Shown: one piece after another, positions 39,879-51,173 of the stretch
Layout: each line of letters opens with the position of its first letter
How positions within the stretch are numbered: the stretch's first letter is position 1
Source: Thecaphora thlaspeos
Taxonomy: Eukaryota > Basidiomycota > Ustilaginomycetes > Urocystidales > Glomosporiaceae
Direction of reading: 5' to 3'
Length of the DNA stretch: 64,000 nt
Assembly (NCBI GenBank): GCA_900291925.1
Contig: UWYS01000001.1
Span: forward strand, 1,302,001 to 1,366,000
Notes under the pieces: generated by a model
Database searches by the model: none
What the model was told of the DNA's origin: nothing
Seen by the model: only the letters and a program-made list of their open reading frames with translations
Position numbers and translations under genes: made by a program

Positions 39879-42800
39879 ATAAGGGGATGCGATGTCGAAC
39901 TGCGGGCGGCTGCCTCTCGTCGGGCTGTGAAGAGGAGCGGGTCGGAGTGACGTTGGTAGCCTCTGTTTCCTGATGCGGGCATATTTATTGCTTTGCTCTC
40001 GGACCGTGAAAGGCCGCAATGAGAAGCGTACTGTAACTTATGTAGCCAAGCGTAGCCAAGCGTAGCCAAGCGTAGCCAAACGTAGCCAAGCGTAGCCAAG
40101 CGTAGCCAAGCGTAGCCAAGCGTAGCCAAGCACCGAATTTTTCCTTTTGAATTTAAGGTGTGGACGGGGCGTGCAGGTCGCGTGAAAGAGGCATGCGCTG
40201 GGAGCGGCGTGGCACAAGCAAAGATCGACGCCGTCGCCCGCAGAAAGAGAAAATCAGCAAATCAATGCGCGGTAGGGTAGAAGTCCGACTTCCTCGGTGC
40301 CGAGATCCGAGAAAGCAGAAAGTGCGAAGTGGCGAGGCCTGTTGGCCGTTGAAAGTCGGGCAGTCTGGGGTGGCGTCGATGGTGAGGCGGCCGATCGCTC
40401 GGTGTTGGGTCGCGGTGATTGTGTTGGTGCTTCTTGTTGCAATGGCGTGATCAGAGGTCTCTCGAGTGGTAGGGATCGCAAAGGGGGTGGCCGAGAATCA
40501 ATAGGAGACAGGCCGAGCTTTATATGTATCTATGTTATTGGTCGTCGTCGCCCACTTACTATTTCTGGAAAGGCGTAGTCGAAGGCGACGGCCGACGGCG
40601 AGGCAGGACCAAGCGTCGACCTAGCCACACGAAATGTGCGCCGTCGGTATATAGGTCCGTGATACGTGTGCCCCCAACATCCCCTGGACTTGCCCTTGAA
40701 CGTGTTCCGGAGTCTGTCCGTCTTGTTTGACGTCTGGAAGCCGCTACAACGTTAGGGGGTCGTCTTCCTTTCTCACGCTATCGTGGCATTGACCCCAAGC
40801 TCCATCCAACTTAACTACCAACAGGATCGTCGAGGCTGACCTTGCGGCAACGTCGCAGCTGCTCATGCTCGCCATCTCGAAAGAATCGAGAGGGGGACGT
40901 CCAACGCATCGCCACGCTGCACGTCGGCGCCAAAGACAAACTGCTGAAAGGATACAAACGCAGCATCTGCCTGTGCCATGTGAGAAAATTGCTCCTAGGA
41001 TCTGGCCTTGGCGTAAGTACGTACCAAAAACCCGCGGTCTGCCAGCTCACAGAATTCTCCGAAAGACCCTGCTGCACCCTTTAGGACAGGACGTGCGGCT
41101 TTAGGGACGGACCATGCTGTCTCTCACCTTGACCGGTCTTGTGGTCGCTCTTTCGCAACGGATGTACGGTAACGCCAGCGCGATCCAAACAACCCACACG
41201 AACGTCTGCAAACAACAGACTCGGTGAGCCAAAGACAGGTGTCGGCCGATTGTGAGCCGACCGATCGCCAGCCGTAGGCGTCGCCTAACATTGCCATCCC
41301 TGGGTAACTATAGCGACGCTATCGAAAGGGGGGGGGGGGGGGACGCAGTAAAGCGCAAAATGAGGAACAAGACTGCACTGCTTGTCTTACATACACATCA
41401 GGACGCAAACCTCGTGCAAGTGACGGCCCGGTTGTGTCGTCACTTGATTTCTACGTACTGTATCTGCTCTGGCACGTCAGCAAGGGTCTCGATGAAGTCT
41501 GAGTGGAAAGCAGGTAGAGCGAAACAAGATTTTCACACGAGGACCTGTGGCCCCTTGGATCCTATTCTCGCACCACGCTTTGCAACGGCACCAGCACCGG
41601 CACGGTTTCTCGTTTCTTGCTTGTCGTCGCTACAACGCTACGCTGGACAGCTGGTCGTGACGTTGCCAATACAGTAGCTGGGCAAGTCTGGGACGGTATG
41701 GCGAGCTGTCGAGACCGAACGACGCTAGCGTGCCGAACTCTCGATGAGCATGATGCCGTCGATGCTTTCTGAACCTCTGCTTTTTTTGTACCCCTTTTTA
41801 TCCCGGTACTTACAGTATTTCAGGGATCTGTCAAGGAACCTCGCATTAAACGTTTGACAGCCGCTCGTGAAAGCGAGCCGAACCTGTCGTGATAGGAGAT
41901 TTTCTCTCGTTTTTATCGTCGCCGTCGATGGGAGAAAAAAGTCTCTGAGCGAAAAAGACACGCACGGTGGTAAGTACAGGGCCTCCTCGCTAGAGGAAGC
42001 TCACCGCCAGTGTTGGTCTCAACGGATCATGGTTAAACTCGAATCGAGTCATGGGGTAGTTTACATATGTGACACAGACGGGTGCTAACGTGGCCAAGCC
42101 TATCCTTCTACGACGTTCCACGTTTCGCCAAAGATGTGGTTGGTCCGGCGGGTAGGGCTACCTACGGTGCTTGTGTCAGAGGGGTGTCGAGGCCGTCCGG
42201 AGGAGCTCGGACGCCATTCAGCGTCGACCGGCGTATTGAGACCGGCGTCGACATCTCGTGAAAAGACGTGTCGATGTCCAACAATCCACGTACATAACCA
42301 CGGGCCGCATATCGTGGGCCGACAACCACGTGTGCGTCGCCGTCGTGTCGACGTGCACTGCAGGCAGCTGCGCCATGCAACAATCAGAGTTGACAGGTGA
42401 AGGGGCGGTCGGTGCCGACCAACGTCTTCCGAAGCGATGCAGTGCGTCGGTCCTAACGGAGCCGTCCCGAGCTCGAGGTACGGCAACGTCGGTCTTGCTC
42501 GCCGCTCGATTCAGATTACTTAGTACACCGATCGCGTTTGGGTGACGGCCTCACACCGATCTCGGAAGTCGGGCAAACAGCAATAAAGCTCGCACGAAAG
42601 CGGTCGCCGCGTCCTTGTCCAGAGCAACCTGTGTCACTTCGGGTGAGTACATACTACTGTACATCGGGCGTGTCTTCCCTTGGTTCCTTGAGCATCAGCC
42701 GCAACCTCCAGATTCTCCCCATTCACATCCTCCACTTGCCTTCGAGCCAACGGAGCCAGCGTTTGTGCTTTGTCGCTCGCCACAAACCGCGGCTCTGACG

Positions 42801-42962
42801 ACAAGCTCACGACGTTCCCACCGTTCACTACACTCGGGCCCTCCTTCATCTGTCTCTGTCAACCCCAAGCGTAGGGCTTCGGCGCACAGCTTACCTCCTT
42901 CGCTGCTCGGCACTCTTCTTCTCGGCCAGCGCGGTGGCTTGAGCGATGGCATCGTCAGCCTG
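39879..42962. other. 3.1-kb gene-free stretch
   Basis: Contains a 10-bp tandem repeat (listed separately), a 12-G run near 41330-41341 and an A/T-richer patch at 41770-41840, but no ORF with domain or splice support. It separates the WS/DGAT locus from the dehydratase gene. Nothing else recognised. Confidence 0.4.
40041..40130. repeat. Nine-copy 10-bp minisatellite
   Basis: Nine head-to-tail copies of CGTAGCCAAG. The first copy begins TG and the fourth ends AAA instead of AAG; otherwise they are identical. The array lies about 160 bp upstream of the low-complexity ORF/WS-DGAT transcription unit. The 10-bp period is close to one helical turn. Confidence 0.95.
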
Positions 42963-43900
42963 CTACTTCTTCTCCTCCACCAGCTCCTTGACCTTCTTGT
43001 CGCCCCAGAAGCCCTTTCCGACAGCACGGCGGCGCTGCTTCATCATGTGGGTGTACATAACGTAGAGACCTGGCAAGAGACAGAACGGAGACAGAGACGA
43101 CAACAGGCGAGCATCGAGGAGGTCAGTCGCGGCCACACCGTGGGGTCGCACCAATGGCCTTCCATTCGCGCTCGACACTTACCAGGCCACCAGAGGACGA
43201 AAAGGAAGGTGAAGGCGTAGTCTTTGAAGTACCAGACCTGAGGCTTGTTCCAGGGCAGCACGTTGGGGAGAGTGACAAACATGCACATGGCCTCGCTTAC
43301 GGCGCCGAGCGGGTAGAGGACGTAGAAGGTGGTGTATCGGAGCCAGAGCAGGCCTGACGCCTCGGAACCCATCAGCTGGTTGGCGTAGAAGGGGTATCGG
43401 ACGCACTCGGTGATGCTCCAGGCGAGCACCATGCTGGCGTACCACGGCGACGTCCACGCCTTGTCGTACTTCTCCGAGACGGCCCAGACCATGAAGAGTC
43501 TCGAGGCGACCTGGATCGCGGTAGTCGGGACGGGGCTTCGCACCCATCCGAGGGCGGCGTGGACAACCTCAAGGATGGCAAACGTCTGAACGAAGGCAAC
43601 CAGGCCGCCGAGGTGGCTGTGGGACGACGCAGCCCGCTCGAGCACGACGGCGATGGGCTTGGGCAGGTGCGCGTACGAGGGCAGGTAGGCGATCTTAAAG
43701 GATCGTAGGGGCGCAAGGATCTTGGACGCGGTGCGGATGGGGAGCGACGAGGTCATCGGTCCGCCGGCGAGGTGCTTGAGCAGCGTCGAAAGGATCAGCA
43801 TCCAACCGAAGAACGAGGCGAGGTTATAGACGATCAGATAGGCCTTGACCGCGGTCGAGGGACCCCGCGGTCCGGATCGCGAAGATGTCTTGGGCGGCAT
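42963..43900 (-). CDS. PHS1: Very-long-chain 3-hydroxyacyl-CoA dehydratase (PHS1/HACD)
   Basis: ER membrane enzyme for the third step of very-long-chain fatty acid elongation, needed for sphingolipids. Exons 43183-43900 and 42963-43069 (GTAAGT...TTGCCAG) encode 274 residues from ATG 43900 (MPPKTSSRSG). Conserved blocks: AYLIVYNLASFFGWML (TM1), LLKHLAGG, FVQTFAILEVVHAALGWVRSP, QVASRLFMVWAV and WSITECVRYPFYANQL, which carries the catalytic Glu and Tyr of the PTPLA/HACD family. LRYTTFYVLYPLGAVSEAMCM and the C-terminal YTHMMKQRRR follow, ending in ELVEEKK, a di-lysine-rich ER-retrieval-like tail. Slightly longer than yeast Phs1 (217) through an N-terminal extension and one loop. Confidence 0.92.
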
Positions 43901-44376
43901 GGCGGGCACGGGAAGGGGGTGAAAAGAGCGGGAAAGGTGTGTCGTGGGGGTGGAGCCGGGCGATGGTGTGGATGGAGAGGAAGGCGCGCCTGACGGAGGC
44001 CCCGCGACTTTTTCCCCTCCTTCCACGTCTCCCCTTTTCCTGGGGCGGCGGCCCCTTAGCAGGCGGCTCGCACGCGCCAATGTCCCTTTTGACCTTCGGT
44101 TGCTGCTTAGCGCACGCTTTGCAACCCACACGGACACATGAACCGCGCCTGCCTCGAGGATCCGCTACGGGCAGCGAGCAACACGACCCTACACCGACGA
44201 CTCGAAATGCAAAATGCTGGTCCAATTGAGCAATGTGAATGAATGTGGGCTACTCCAGAGGCAGTACATAGAAGCCAGGCAGGCAAGATGCGGATGGGAA
44301 ATGAAACACTGAAACATTCTACGAAGACGAGTGAGAGCATGCTGAGGGAGAAGAGGAGGAACGGGCAGAAACAGGC
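43901..44376. other. Intergenic, HACD upstream / PAQR downstream
   Basis: 476 nt of 5' flank for the dehydratase and 3' flank for the PAQR-type gene; both genes run on the minus strand. No additional gene seen. Confidence 0.4.
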
Positions 44377-46689
44377 TCACCAGTAGCTCTGCGCCCAGTC
44401 GATCATGGCGTTCCAGCCCCGCCCGACGGCACCGTTGCCGAGCGTACCGAGGATCCTCCTCCAGTGCAGCACCACGGCGTCAGCTCGGGCCAGCCCGACG
44501 ATACCCTCCATGCCGCCTGCCTTCTCGAACATGCGGTCAATCGGCTTAGTCGCCTCGACCGAGCTTACTTCCGCCGTGGCGTAGTCCGGCGGGAGAGCGC
44601 AGCTGAACGCGAAGCGGTTCTCGTGGAAGATGAGCGCGGCGCGGTAGTGGCAGACGATGGCGGCGACGATGCCAACATGCCAGAGCTGGTGCGAGTGGCC
44701 CCACAGATCGAAACGGCCCGGCGCAAGACTCTCGGGCAGGTGGAATGCGTACAGGACCAGTCCGCCCACGTAGCAGGCCAGGCTCGGCAGGATGGGTCTG
44801 AAGAAGTCAATCGTCTTGAAGAAGCCGTGCTCGAAGGCGGCGTGCGAGAATGGCAGCAGCCCCGTGAAGCACATTGTTAGAAAGATGGCGATCCGGATCC
44901 CCTTGTTCTCGCGCTTGTTGAACCAGGGCGCCCAGGGCAGGATGGCGCCGGCCAGGCCGACGAGCAGCGTGGTGATTGAGTAGGCCAATGCCAGGTTGGG
45001 CTGGCAGTAGAAGCCGTTGTAGACGGTGGTCAGGATCGACGCCGCCACCAGCCAGGCAATGCCGGTGTAGTCGACGCAGGCGAAGCGACCGAACCACTTG
45101 TGGTCCGAGCAACCCGCCATGACGTGCCACGTCACCGAAAGCAGCAGGCATTTGGCCGCCGTAATCAGGTAGAGAGTCTGCACGAGGCGGTCCATGGGGG
45201 TCGTCTGATCGTCGAGGTCCTTGCTAAGCCAGAAGAGAGGAAGGATGACGGCCAGGCCCCACAGGTGCGTGTGGATGTTGCCGGTCTCGTTGTGAAGCTG
45301 AAAGGTGCTCCTGAGTAGTGCGCGCCAATTCTCAAGCGGAATGAAGCGGTAGCCGGAAAGGATGTGCTCGTTGTTCTTCCAGAACTCGGGGAGGTTCTCG
45401 TAGCGGATCAGCGCCTGTCCGTTGCGGGCGAGGTCGAGGGCCAGCTCGTAGAGCTTGTCCTCCGCCTCGTGGACGGCGTGGCCAGCGCGGCTGACAACAC
45501 TGTTGGCCCGAGCCTGACTCTTTGCCGACAGCTCGGCAAAGGACGCCTCGAAGCGCCGAACGATGGAGCCGGAGCCGGGCACGATGCCGTCCTGCGACTG
45601 AGCCACGCAGTCGCGAAGGGCCATTGCGCTCAGCGACTCCTGCAGCTCCTCGAAGCGGCTTTGCATCTTGTCCAGGATGGCACGGGCCGGGGCGGGCAGC
45701 TGCAACGACAGCGGCTGGAGGATTGAGCTCAGGTCGGTCTCGAGGAGCGGCATCGCGGGCATGCTCGGGAGCGTGGGGAGCTCCACCCGCGCCCGAGCGG
45801 CGTCAGCGGCCGAACGGAGCGTGGGGATGGCCATCCTAAAGTCCGAACTCAGCGGTAGTACGGGGAAGGAGAACGACGAAAAGAGGCGCTCCCAGTCCTG
45901 CGAGAGCGACTGCGACCTCGCGGCAAAGGCGGCGCTGGCTCGCGAGGAAAGGGCGGGTGGTGACGGGAAGGCGCCGGCGGGGGATGGCAGCAGGTCCACC
46001 AGCCGACGGAGATCCTCCTTTAGGACCTCGAGCTTAGCGTAGAACGGCGCGAGGTGGCCGTCGGCTCCATCGTCTGCGACATCGACCTCAGCCGTGGCCT
46101 GGTGGCGATCGTTGTCTGTGATGACGGTGGTGGCGATGGCGCTAGCGCGTGTCGAGTCATCTCGGGGGATGCGGTCGATTGCGGTCGACCTCAGCTCAGG
46201 ATGAGCAGAGGCGCCGGCGGTAGTGCGACCGTTGGCATAGTAGCTGCGGGCTCTGGCTTCGAGGTGGGCCAGGTAGGAGAGCAGCTGCGTGCGCAAGGAG
46301 ACGATGGAGTAAGGAAGCGAGACCGGAAGATCGAGGTACTCGAGTGAGCGGCGCTCGTGCAGCTCTCGCCGCCTGTCGCCGCTGTGGCTGAGGTGGTCGT
46401 CGGACTCGTCCGCACTGCTCGAGTCTGCGCTGGTACTGCTATAGAAGCCCCTGGCCCGTCCTCCAACCGAGCCGACGCCTGTGGCACGGATGGAGAGCGA
46501 GGGCGTAGAGGGGAGCTGAGGCTGCGAAGCGCGGCGAATCCTTCGCCTCACTGTAAAGGGTCGTGTGGGCTGTTCCGCCGCAGAGGCGGCTGGGGCGAGG
46601 CTGGTCTTAGAGGAGGATGCGGTAGAGGATGCGCCGTGGGGGAGCACCGGGCTCGAGACCGATGCGTAGATAAGTGGTCTTGAGACCAT
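44377..46689 (-). CDS. PAQR/HlyIII family membrane protein with long N-terminal region
   Basis: Adiponectin-receptor/haemolysin-III family seven-pass protein, similar to yeast Izh3-type proteins linked to zinc and sterol/sphingolipid homeostasis. Single exon; the frame extends upstream of 46689 but has no earlier ATG, so 770 residues are predicted from MVSRPLIY. The last 350 residues are the PAQR domain: NNEHILSGYRF, HNETGNIHTHLWG, LSVTWHVMAGCS, GIAWLVAAS, WFNKRENKGIR, PFSHAAFEHG and GHSHQLWHVGIVA. The three His of HTH/WHV and the SHxLWH motif form the zinc site. The first ~420 residues are Ser/Ala-rich with heptad-like helices (ALRDCVAQSQDG, KLEVLKEDLRRLVDLL) that could be coiled coils. An upstream exon cannot be excluded. 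Confidence 0.85.
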   Translation of the reverse strand: MVSRPLIYASVSSPVLPHGASSTASSSKTSLAPAASAAEQPTRPFTVRRRIRRASQPQLPSTPSLSIRATGVGSVGGRARGFYSSTSADSSSADESDDHLSHSGDRRRELHERRSLEYLDLPVSLPYSIVSLRTQLLSYLAHLEARARSYYANGRTTAGASAHPELRSTAIDRIPRDDSTRASAIATTVITDNDRHQATAEVDVADDGADGHLAPFYAKLEVLKEDLRRLVDLLPSPAGAFPSPPALSSRASAAFAARSQSLSQDWERLFSSFSFPVLPLSSDFRMAIPTLRSAADAARARVELPTLPSMPAMPLLETDLSSILQPLSLQLPAPARAILDKMQSRFEELQESLSAMALRDCVAQSQDGIVPGSGSIVRRFEASFAELSAKSQARANSVVSRAGHAVHEAEDKLYELALDLARNGQALIRYENLPEFWKNNEHILSGYRFIPLENWRALLRSTFQLHNETGNIHTHLWGLAVILPLFWLSKDLDDQTTPMDRLVQTLYLITAAKCLLLSVTWHVMAGCSDHKWFGRFACVDYTGIAWLVAASILTTVYNGFYCQPNLALAYSITTLLVGLAGAILPWAPWFNKRENKGIRIAIFLTMCFTGLLPFSHAAFEHGFFKTIDFFRPILPSLACYVGGLVLYAFHLPESLAPGRFDLWGHSHQLWHVGIVAAIVCHYRAALIFHENRFAFSCALPPDYATAEVSSVEATKPIDRMFEKAGGMEGIVGLARADAVVLHWRRILGTLGNGAVGRGWNAMIDWAQSYW

Positions 46690-47977
46690 GTCGTCGGAGA
46701 CTGGACGGAGCGGCTCGTACGCCACGTCTGAAAGGGCGAGGGGATTCCACGTCGGAAGGACGTCAATAGGCGCAAGGGTATCGGCGAGAGATGGCGAGGG
46801 AGAGAAGGAGTGAGAGCGAGTGCCGAGGCGGGTGAATAGCTGAGCCGGTGGAGAAGAGCAAGATCGAGGGAAGAGGCAGGGATCCAGAAGGGCTGGCAAC
46901 GGTATGGCGGGACGTGAGAAGAAGGAGAGGAAGAGGCAGGTGCTGTTGACGGCCGGACAACGTGGCGGCGATGGGAGGAGGAGGAGCGGTGCTCAAGGGC
47001 GGGTACTGCAAGCGGGATGCTCCGACTTCTCTTGCTTGCCTGCTTGCGCCTTCCCTGCACACGTTTGGAGGCAGGAGCGTCCGCCGGCCTTTCGGCGACA
47101 ACAGGCCTAGACCCAGCCTCGCCCAAGCTGGTGGCTCAAGCAAAGCCAGGAGGATCCCTACGCACGGCGGCCCATCCGATGCGGTGTGGCGGCGGCCAAT
47201 TCCAGACGGTGTCCCCTCTCTCTTGGCCGCTTGTCAGCACGTAGGAAAAATCCCCCTTTTTGTCCACGGTCCGTCTGCCAAGCCAAACGATAACTCTCTG
47301 ACACAAAGCTAAGTTTCCCACCTTCAAACCGAGGCCATTTCGGCGAAATTTCGCTGCTCCTGTGGGCGCAGACCGGCAAGCCTGCCTGTGGGCGTGGGGG
47401 CTCGCCTCCGCTCTCGCTGCTTTTCCCTTCCCCGCCGCTCACAGCCCAGCGCCAACAGGCCAGCTTGGCTGCCGAACTTTCTGACATCCGAGCAAGCTAT
47501 TTCCAGGCCCGATATTTGGGCCTAGCGATGACGTCCCTTCATCGTCCGCTTCATGACCCGACCTGTCCTTTATCATGCGCATCGCGAGGTCCCCTTTGCC
47601 CGTCCCGCCCGTCTTTGCAACGAACTGCAGACAGTACAAGCCGGTCACATTCTTTGATCTTGTCTCTATTTAGTCAAGTGCAAGGGACGCCCTGCGAGCG
47701 CGACAAGCAAAAAGGAGCAATGAAAGACGGCAAGAGACTGTAGGCAGTCTTATTGTTGATGTACGAATAGGCTGATACGCGCAAGGAGCAGCAGCGGAGC
47801 AGCAGCGGAGCAGGGCGAAGGAGGGAAGAAAAGGAACAAGGGGCAGGTTTGTGGTTCGGTCGGTTGTGGCAGGGCTTGTGTCGAGGGTCGACACGCATCA
47901 CGCCTGACAGTAGCATGTCGGTGTTCGAGCATGCCATACGGCATAGGTTTCTTTGCCGCTTCCCAAAGACGCGTTGC
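46690..47977. other. Intergenic, PAQR upstream region
   Basis: About 1.3 kb holding the PAQR promoter and the 3' flank of the DHA2 exporter. Open frames continue from the PAQR gene to about 46900 without an ATG. No further gene supported. Confidence 0.4.
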
Positions 47978-49894
47978 TCAGCTTCGCCTCTGGGCAGCCG
48001 GGGCCAAAGCGGGGGCGGCCGGCGGCTTCTTGGATGGTAGCTCGTTCTCCTCAATCGGGAAGAGGGCCAGAAAGGCGCACAGGCCCGTGACCGCGATAAA
48101 GAGGAAGACGATGTGCATCGACTGCTGGTAGGCGTCAATCGCCAGCGCCCGCGTCGCCGCGTCGAGCGTCTTGATCACGCCGACGTCCTGGCGGATCGCC
48201 TCAACCAGGCTCGGTGGGAACGATGTCTTTGCGAGGTTCTTCTGCAGGCCGTTCTGCAGCAGGGCGCTGGTGAGTGAGATGCCCAGCACCGATCCCGTCG
48301 CGCGGAAGAGGTAGGTCATGCCGGTACCCGAAGCCACCTGCGCCGGTTCGAGTGAGCTGATGAGCGCGATCAGCGTCGTCGTCAGCGTCGAGCCGTACGC
48401 CGCACCACCAAACGGCATTGTGAACCAGTAGAGGAACTCGGAGGTCCCGCGGTGCCAGAAGCACATCATTAGCGGTCCGAGAAAGCCAAAGAAGCCGCCA
48501 ATCAATAGCATGCGCCTGTACTTGCCCGTCCTGGCGATCAGCAGGCCGCTTCCCAGGCTGCAGCACGAGGCGATGATGGCGTTAGGGATGAGGTGGAGGC
48601 CGACGTACTTGGACGTCGTCTGCTCGACCGCCTCAAAGTACGACGGCACGTTGAAGATGATGCCAAACTGCGACATGCTGATGAACCAGCACGCGATGGC
48701 GACAAAGCCGGGCGTCCGGCGGAAGACGACGCCCATCGGCATGATGGGCTCGCGCGCGACGTACTTCTCGACCAACACAAAGGTGATCACCAAGGGCCAG
48801 GCCCGCCAGCAGGGTACCGAGGACGACCGGGTCGGACCACTCTCTCTCGTTGCCGCCCATGCTCAGGCCGACGAGGATCAGCGAGACGGACGACACCAGC
48901 GAGAGCGAGCCGAAGCCATCGATGCGCTTGACCTTTTCGAGCATATTTCCGGGCCCGGCGGGGATGTCGACCTTCCAGCTGACGACACCAAAGTGGATCG
49001 CGCAGAGCGGGACCTGGATGAGGAATGCCCAGCGCCAGCCGAGACCTCCGTCGGCCAGTGCGCCTCCCAGCGGTCCTCCTAGCGCGGCGCCGCTAGCGAA
49101 GACGAGGTTCCCGAGGCCTTGCCACGTACCGCGCGACTTGAGGCTGACGAGGTCCGAGGTGACGATGGTCGTCATCGAGGTCAGACCGCCGCCGCCGATA
49201 CCCGCAATCGCCCGGGCGGCGCAGAGCTGCCAGAACGTCTGCGAGAGGCCGCACAGCAGGCTGCCAACCAGAAAGATGGCCGACGCAAAGAGGGTCGCCG
49301 ACTTGCGTCCAAAGATGTCCGAGGCCCTTCCGTAGAGGGGCTGGAAGGCGGTCTGAGTCAAGAGGTAGCTGGTACCGAGCCAGCCGACCTCCTTTGAAAC
49401 CTTGAATTCGGAGCCGACGGTGGAGAGGATGACGGCGACAATGGTACCGTCGAGCGCCGCCAGGAAGGTGCCGATCCACATGGCGCCCATGATGATCAGG
49501 ATGTCGGAGCGCGTCTCATGCTCCTCCGCAACGTCGGCGACCGGGCCGCCGACGAGCGAAAAGTGGCTCTGGTCCATCGGCGGCGGAAAGGCGGACGAGT
49601 TCGGGTCCACCCCGTGAGATGCATCCTGGACTGGTGATTCCAACGCGGCGGCGGATAAGGACCGATCGGGTCAGCACGGGTCTGGAGGTGGGGGGAGGTG
49701 GGGGAGGTGGGGTGCATTGCTGCGATGGAAGGCGGCTACTCACTTGCGCTGAAGACGCTCTCCTGCGCCAAAGCCTCGGCCTCTGGCTCGGTAAGGTGGG
49801 GTCGTCCGATGCTCTCTGCGAAACTGAGGTGGCGACCATTGCGACCATTGCCGCCCGCCAGCAGCGGCGTGGTCTCGTTGTTGTTCGACGGCAT
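47978..49894 (-). CDS. DHA2-type MFS multidrug exporter with frame break
   Basis: Fourteen-TMS drug:H+ antiporter. Exon 1 (49744-49894, ATG 49894) has a hydrophilic head with the TTPLL vacuolar/plasma-membrane-type sequence. An intron (GTGAGT...CACCAG) leads to exon 2 at 49630. Signatures: MWIGTFLAALDGTIVAVIL (DHA2 motif D1), YLLTQTAFQPLYGRASDIFGRK (motif A), RAIAGIGGGGLTSM, GPLGGALADGGLGWRWAF (motif C). At about 48787-48797 the frame changes by one inside a membrane segment: GLAL is followed by VITFVLVEKYVA in the next frame, and the second half is then intact to 47978. Dropping one C from a CCC run restores GLALVITF, so this looks like a single-base insertion or an assembly error. As written, the protein would stop short after TM7-8. 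About 600 residues if repaired. Confidence 0.8.
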
Positions 49895-50819
49895 CCTATG
49901 CGAGGGTTCCTAGGGGAATCACCTTAATGTCGTGCGTAGGTCGGGTAGATGGTCCGAGCTGGTGTCGAGATATGGTCGCCTCAAGAGTACTTGCAAGGCG
50001 ATGTGCGACTGCTTTGGTCGTCGTCCCGACGTCGATGGCGATGAGAAGAAGGGTGGAGCTGGCGGGGAGGAAAGAGGTAGCGTGCGGCCTCTTGAGCTTC
50101 GCAGAGATAAGAGCAGATAGAAGTTCTTCATCGTCCGCCCACGGCCAGACGGACCTGCCCGCGGGTCGAAGGAGAAGCAGCTGATGCGCAAGTCTGCCAC
50201 CTGACCATGTGGATGACGCCGTCGCACGTCCCTCCATGAAGCTGAGCAGCCAAGTAGCCGGCACGGGGCATCTAGATACCTGTAGCGCAGCAAAACGACA
50301 GGCGCCTGTGATCCTCGACCTTGATGCCAGAGAAGAGCGACGTTGAACGGCGTTTTCATGTTCCGTCGGCCAACTCGTTGCTTGCCTCGTCACTTATCTA
50401 CTGTTCTGCGCCGCCTCCCACGCTCTGCTTGGCCTTTGCCTCGCCTTGCTTGCTTGCTGCATCTTGTGTGGCTTTCCCGCGCGATGGAGTGAGCGAAGCC
50501 CGCGGGATGAACGCAAAGACGTCTGGCAGCAGCTCGAGCTTATCGTGCCGTCGACCCCGTCCATCCCAGCGACCGACCGGCTCCATCTCGCTCGATCCTG
50601 TTGCGTGGAAACCACATTATTATATCCAGGCATCCCTCAAGCCCTGCCCACTGCGGATCAAGGCCGCAAAGCATCGAAAGTCGGAATTGTTCGACCAAGC
50701 AGCATGGCCGCAATGATAAGCTCACGCTGTATCTTTAAACGCCAAGAATCGGGGTAGATCATTAGCTTCTCGGTTTTGTTCTATATAAATACAAATTGCC
50801 ATCTTAAAGAAATGTAGCT
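49895..50819. other. Intergenic, DHA2 promoter to tRNA
   Basis: No supported coding gene. Sequence becomes noticeably A/T-richer from about 50740 toward the tRNA, with TATATAAAT at 50781-50790 some 35 nt upstream of it. Confidence 0.4.
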
Positions 50820-50937
50820 GGCAATCTGTCCGAGTGGTTAAGGAGTAAGTCTCGAATGGTTCTGTTCGAGCGTGGAAACTTTTCACGCAGCCAACTTATA
50901 GGCTCTGCCTGCACAGGTTCGAATCCTGTGGTTGTCG
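50820..50937 (+). tRNA. tRNA-Ser(CGA) with 36-nt intron
   Basis: A full cloverleaf can be drawn. The acceptor GGCAATC (50820-50826) pairs with GGTTGTC (50930-50936), with discriminator G at 50937. The D arm is TCC/GGA around GAGTGGTTAA. The anticodon stem TAAGT pairs with ACTTA (50894-50898), and the loop is CTCGAA plus A with anticodon CGA at 50853-50855. The long variable arm AGGC/GCCT is typical of a class II serine tRNA. The T arm is ACAGG-TTCGAAT-CCTGT. An intron at 50857-50892 sits one base 3' of the anticodon, the standard eukaryotic position. A T5 stretch near 50974 may end Pol III transcription. It reads UCG codons. Confidence 0.93.
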
Positions 50938-51173
50938 CAATTTGAATTTGATCTTTGAATGAAGGGTCAATAGCTTTTTCTTTCATCTAACAATGAATAG
51001 GTCTAGCTTTCATCATTTTGACATCTTATTGCTTGTGTACGTCAATTGGCCAACTGCACTTCGGCCATCGTTCGGAACCTATCTGTGACTTGCTCCGGGG
51101 AGCGTCGCACAGCACAGTCCGCATGGCCTGTTTTGTTGGTCTTCATTTGCAGGGTGCATGTGTCCCATTCTAT

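Noticed and set aside
42023..42056. Possible second tRNA fragment (CTCGAATCGAG)
   Set aside because: No matching acceptor, D or anticodon stems around it.
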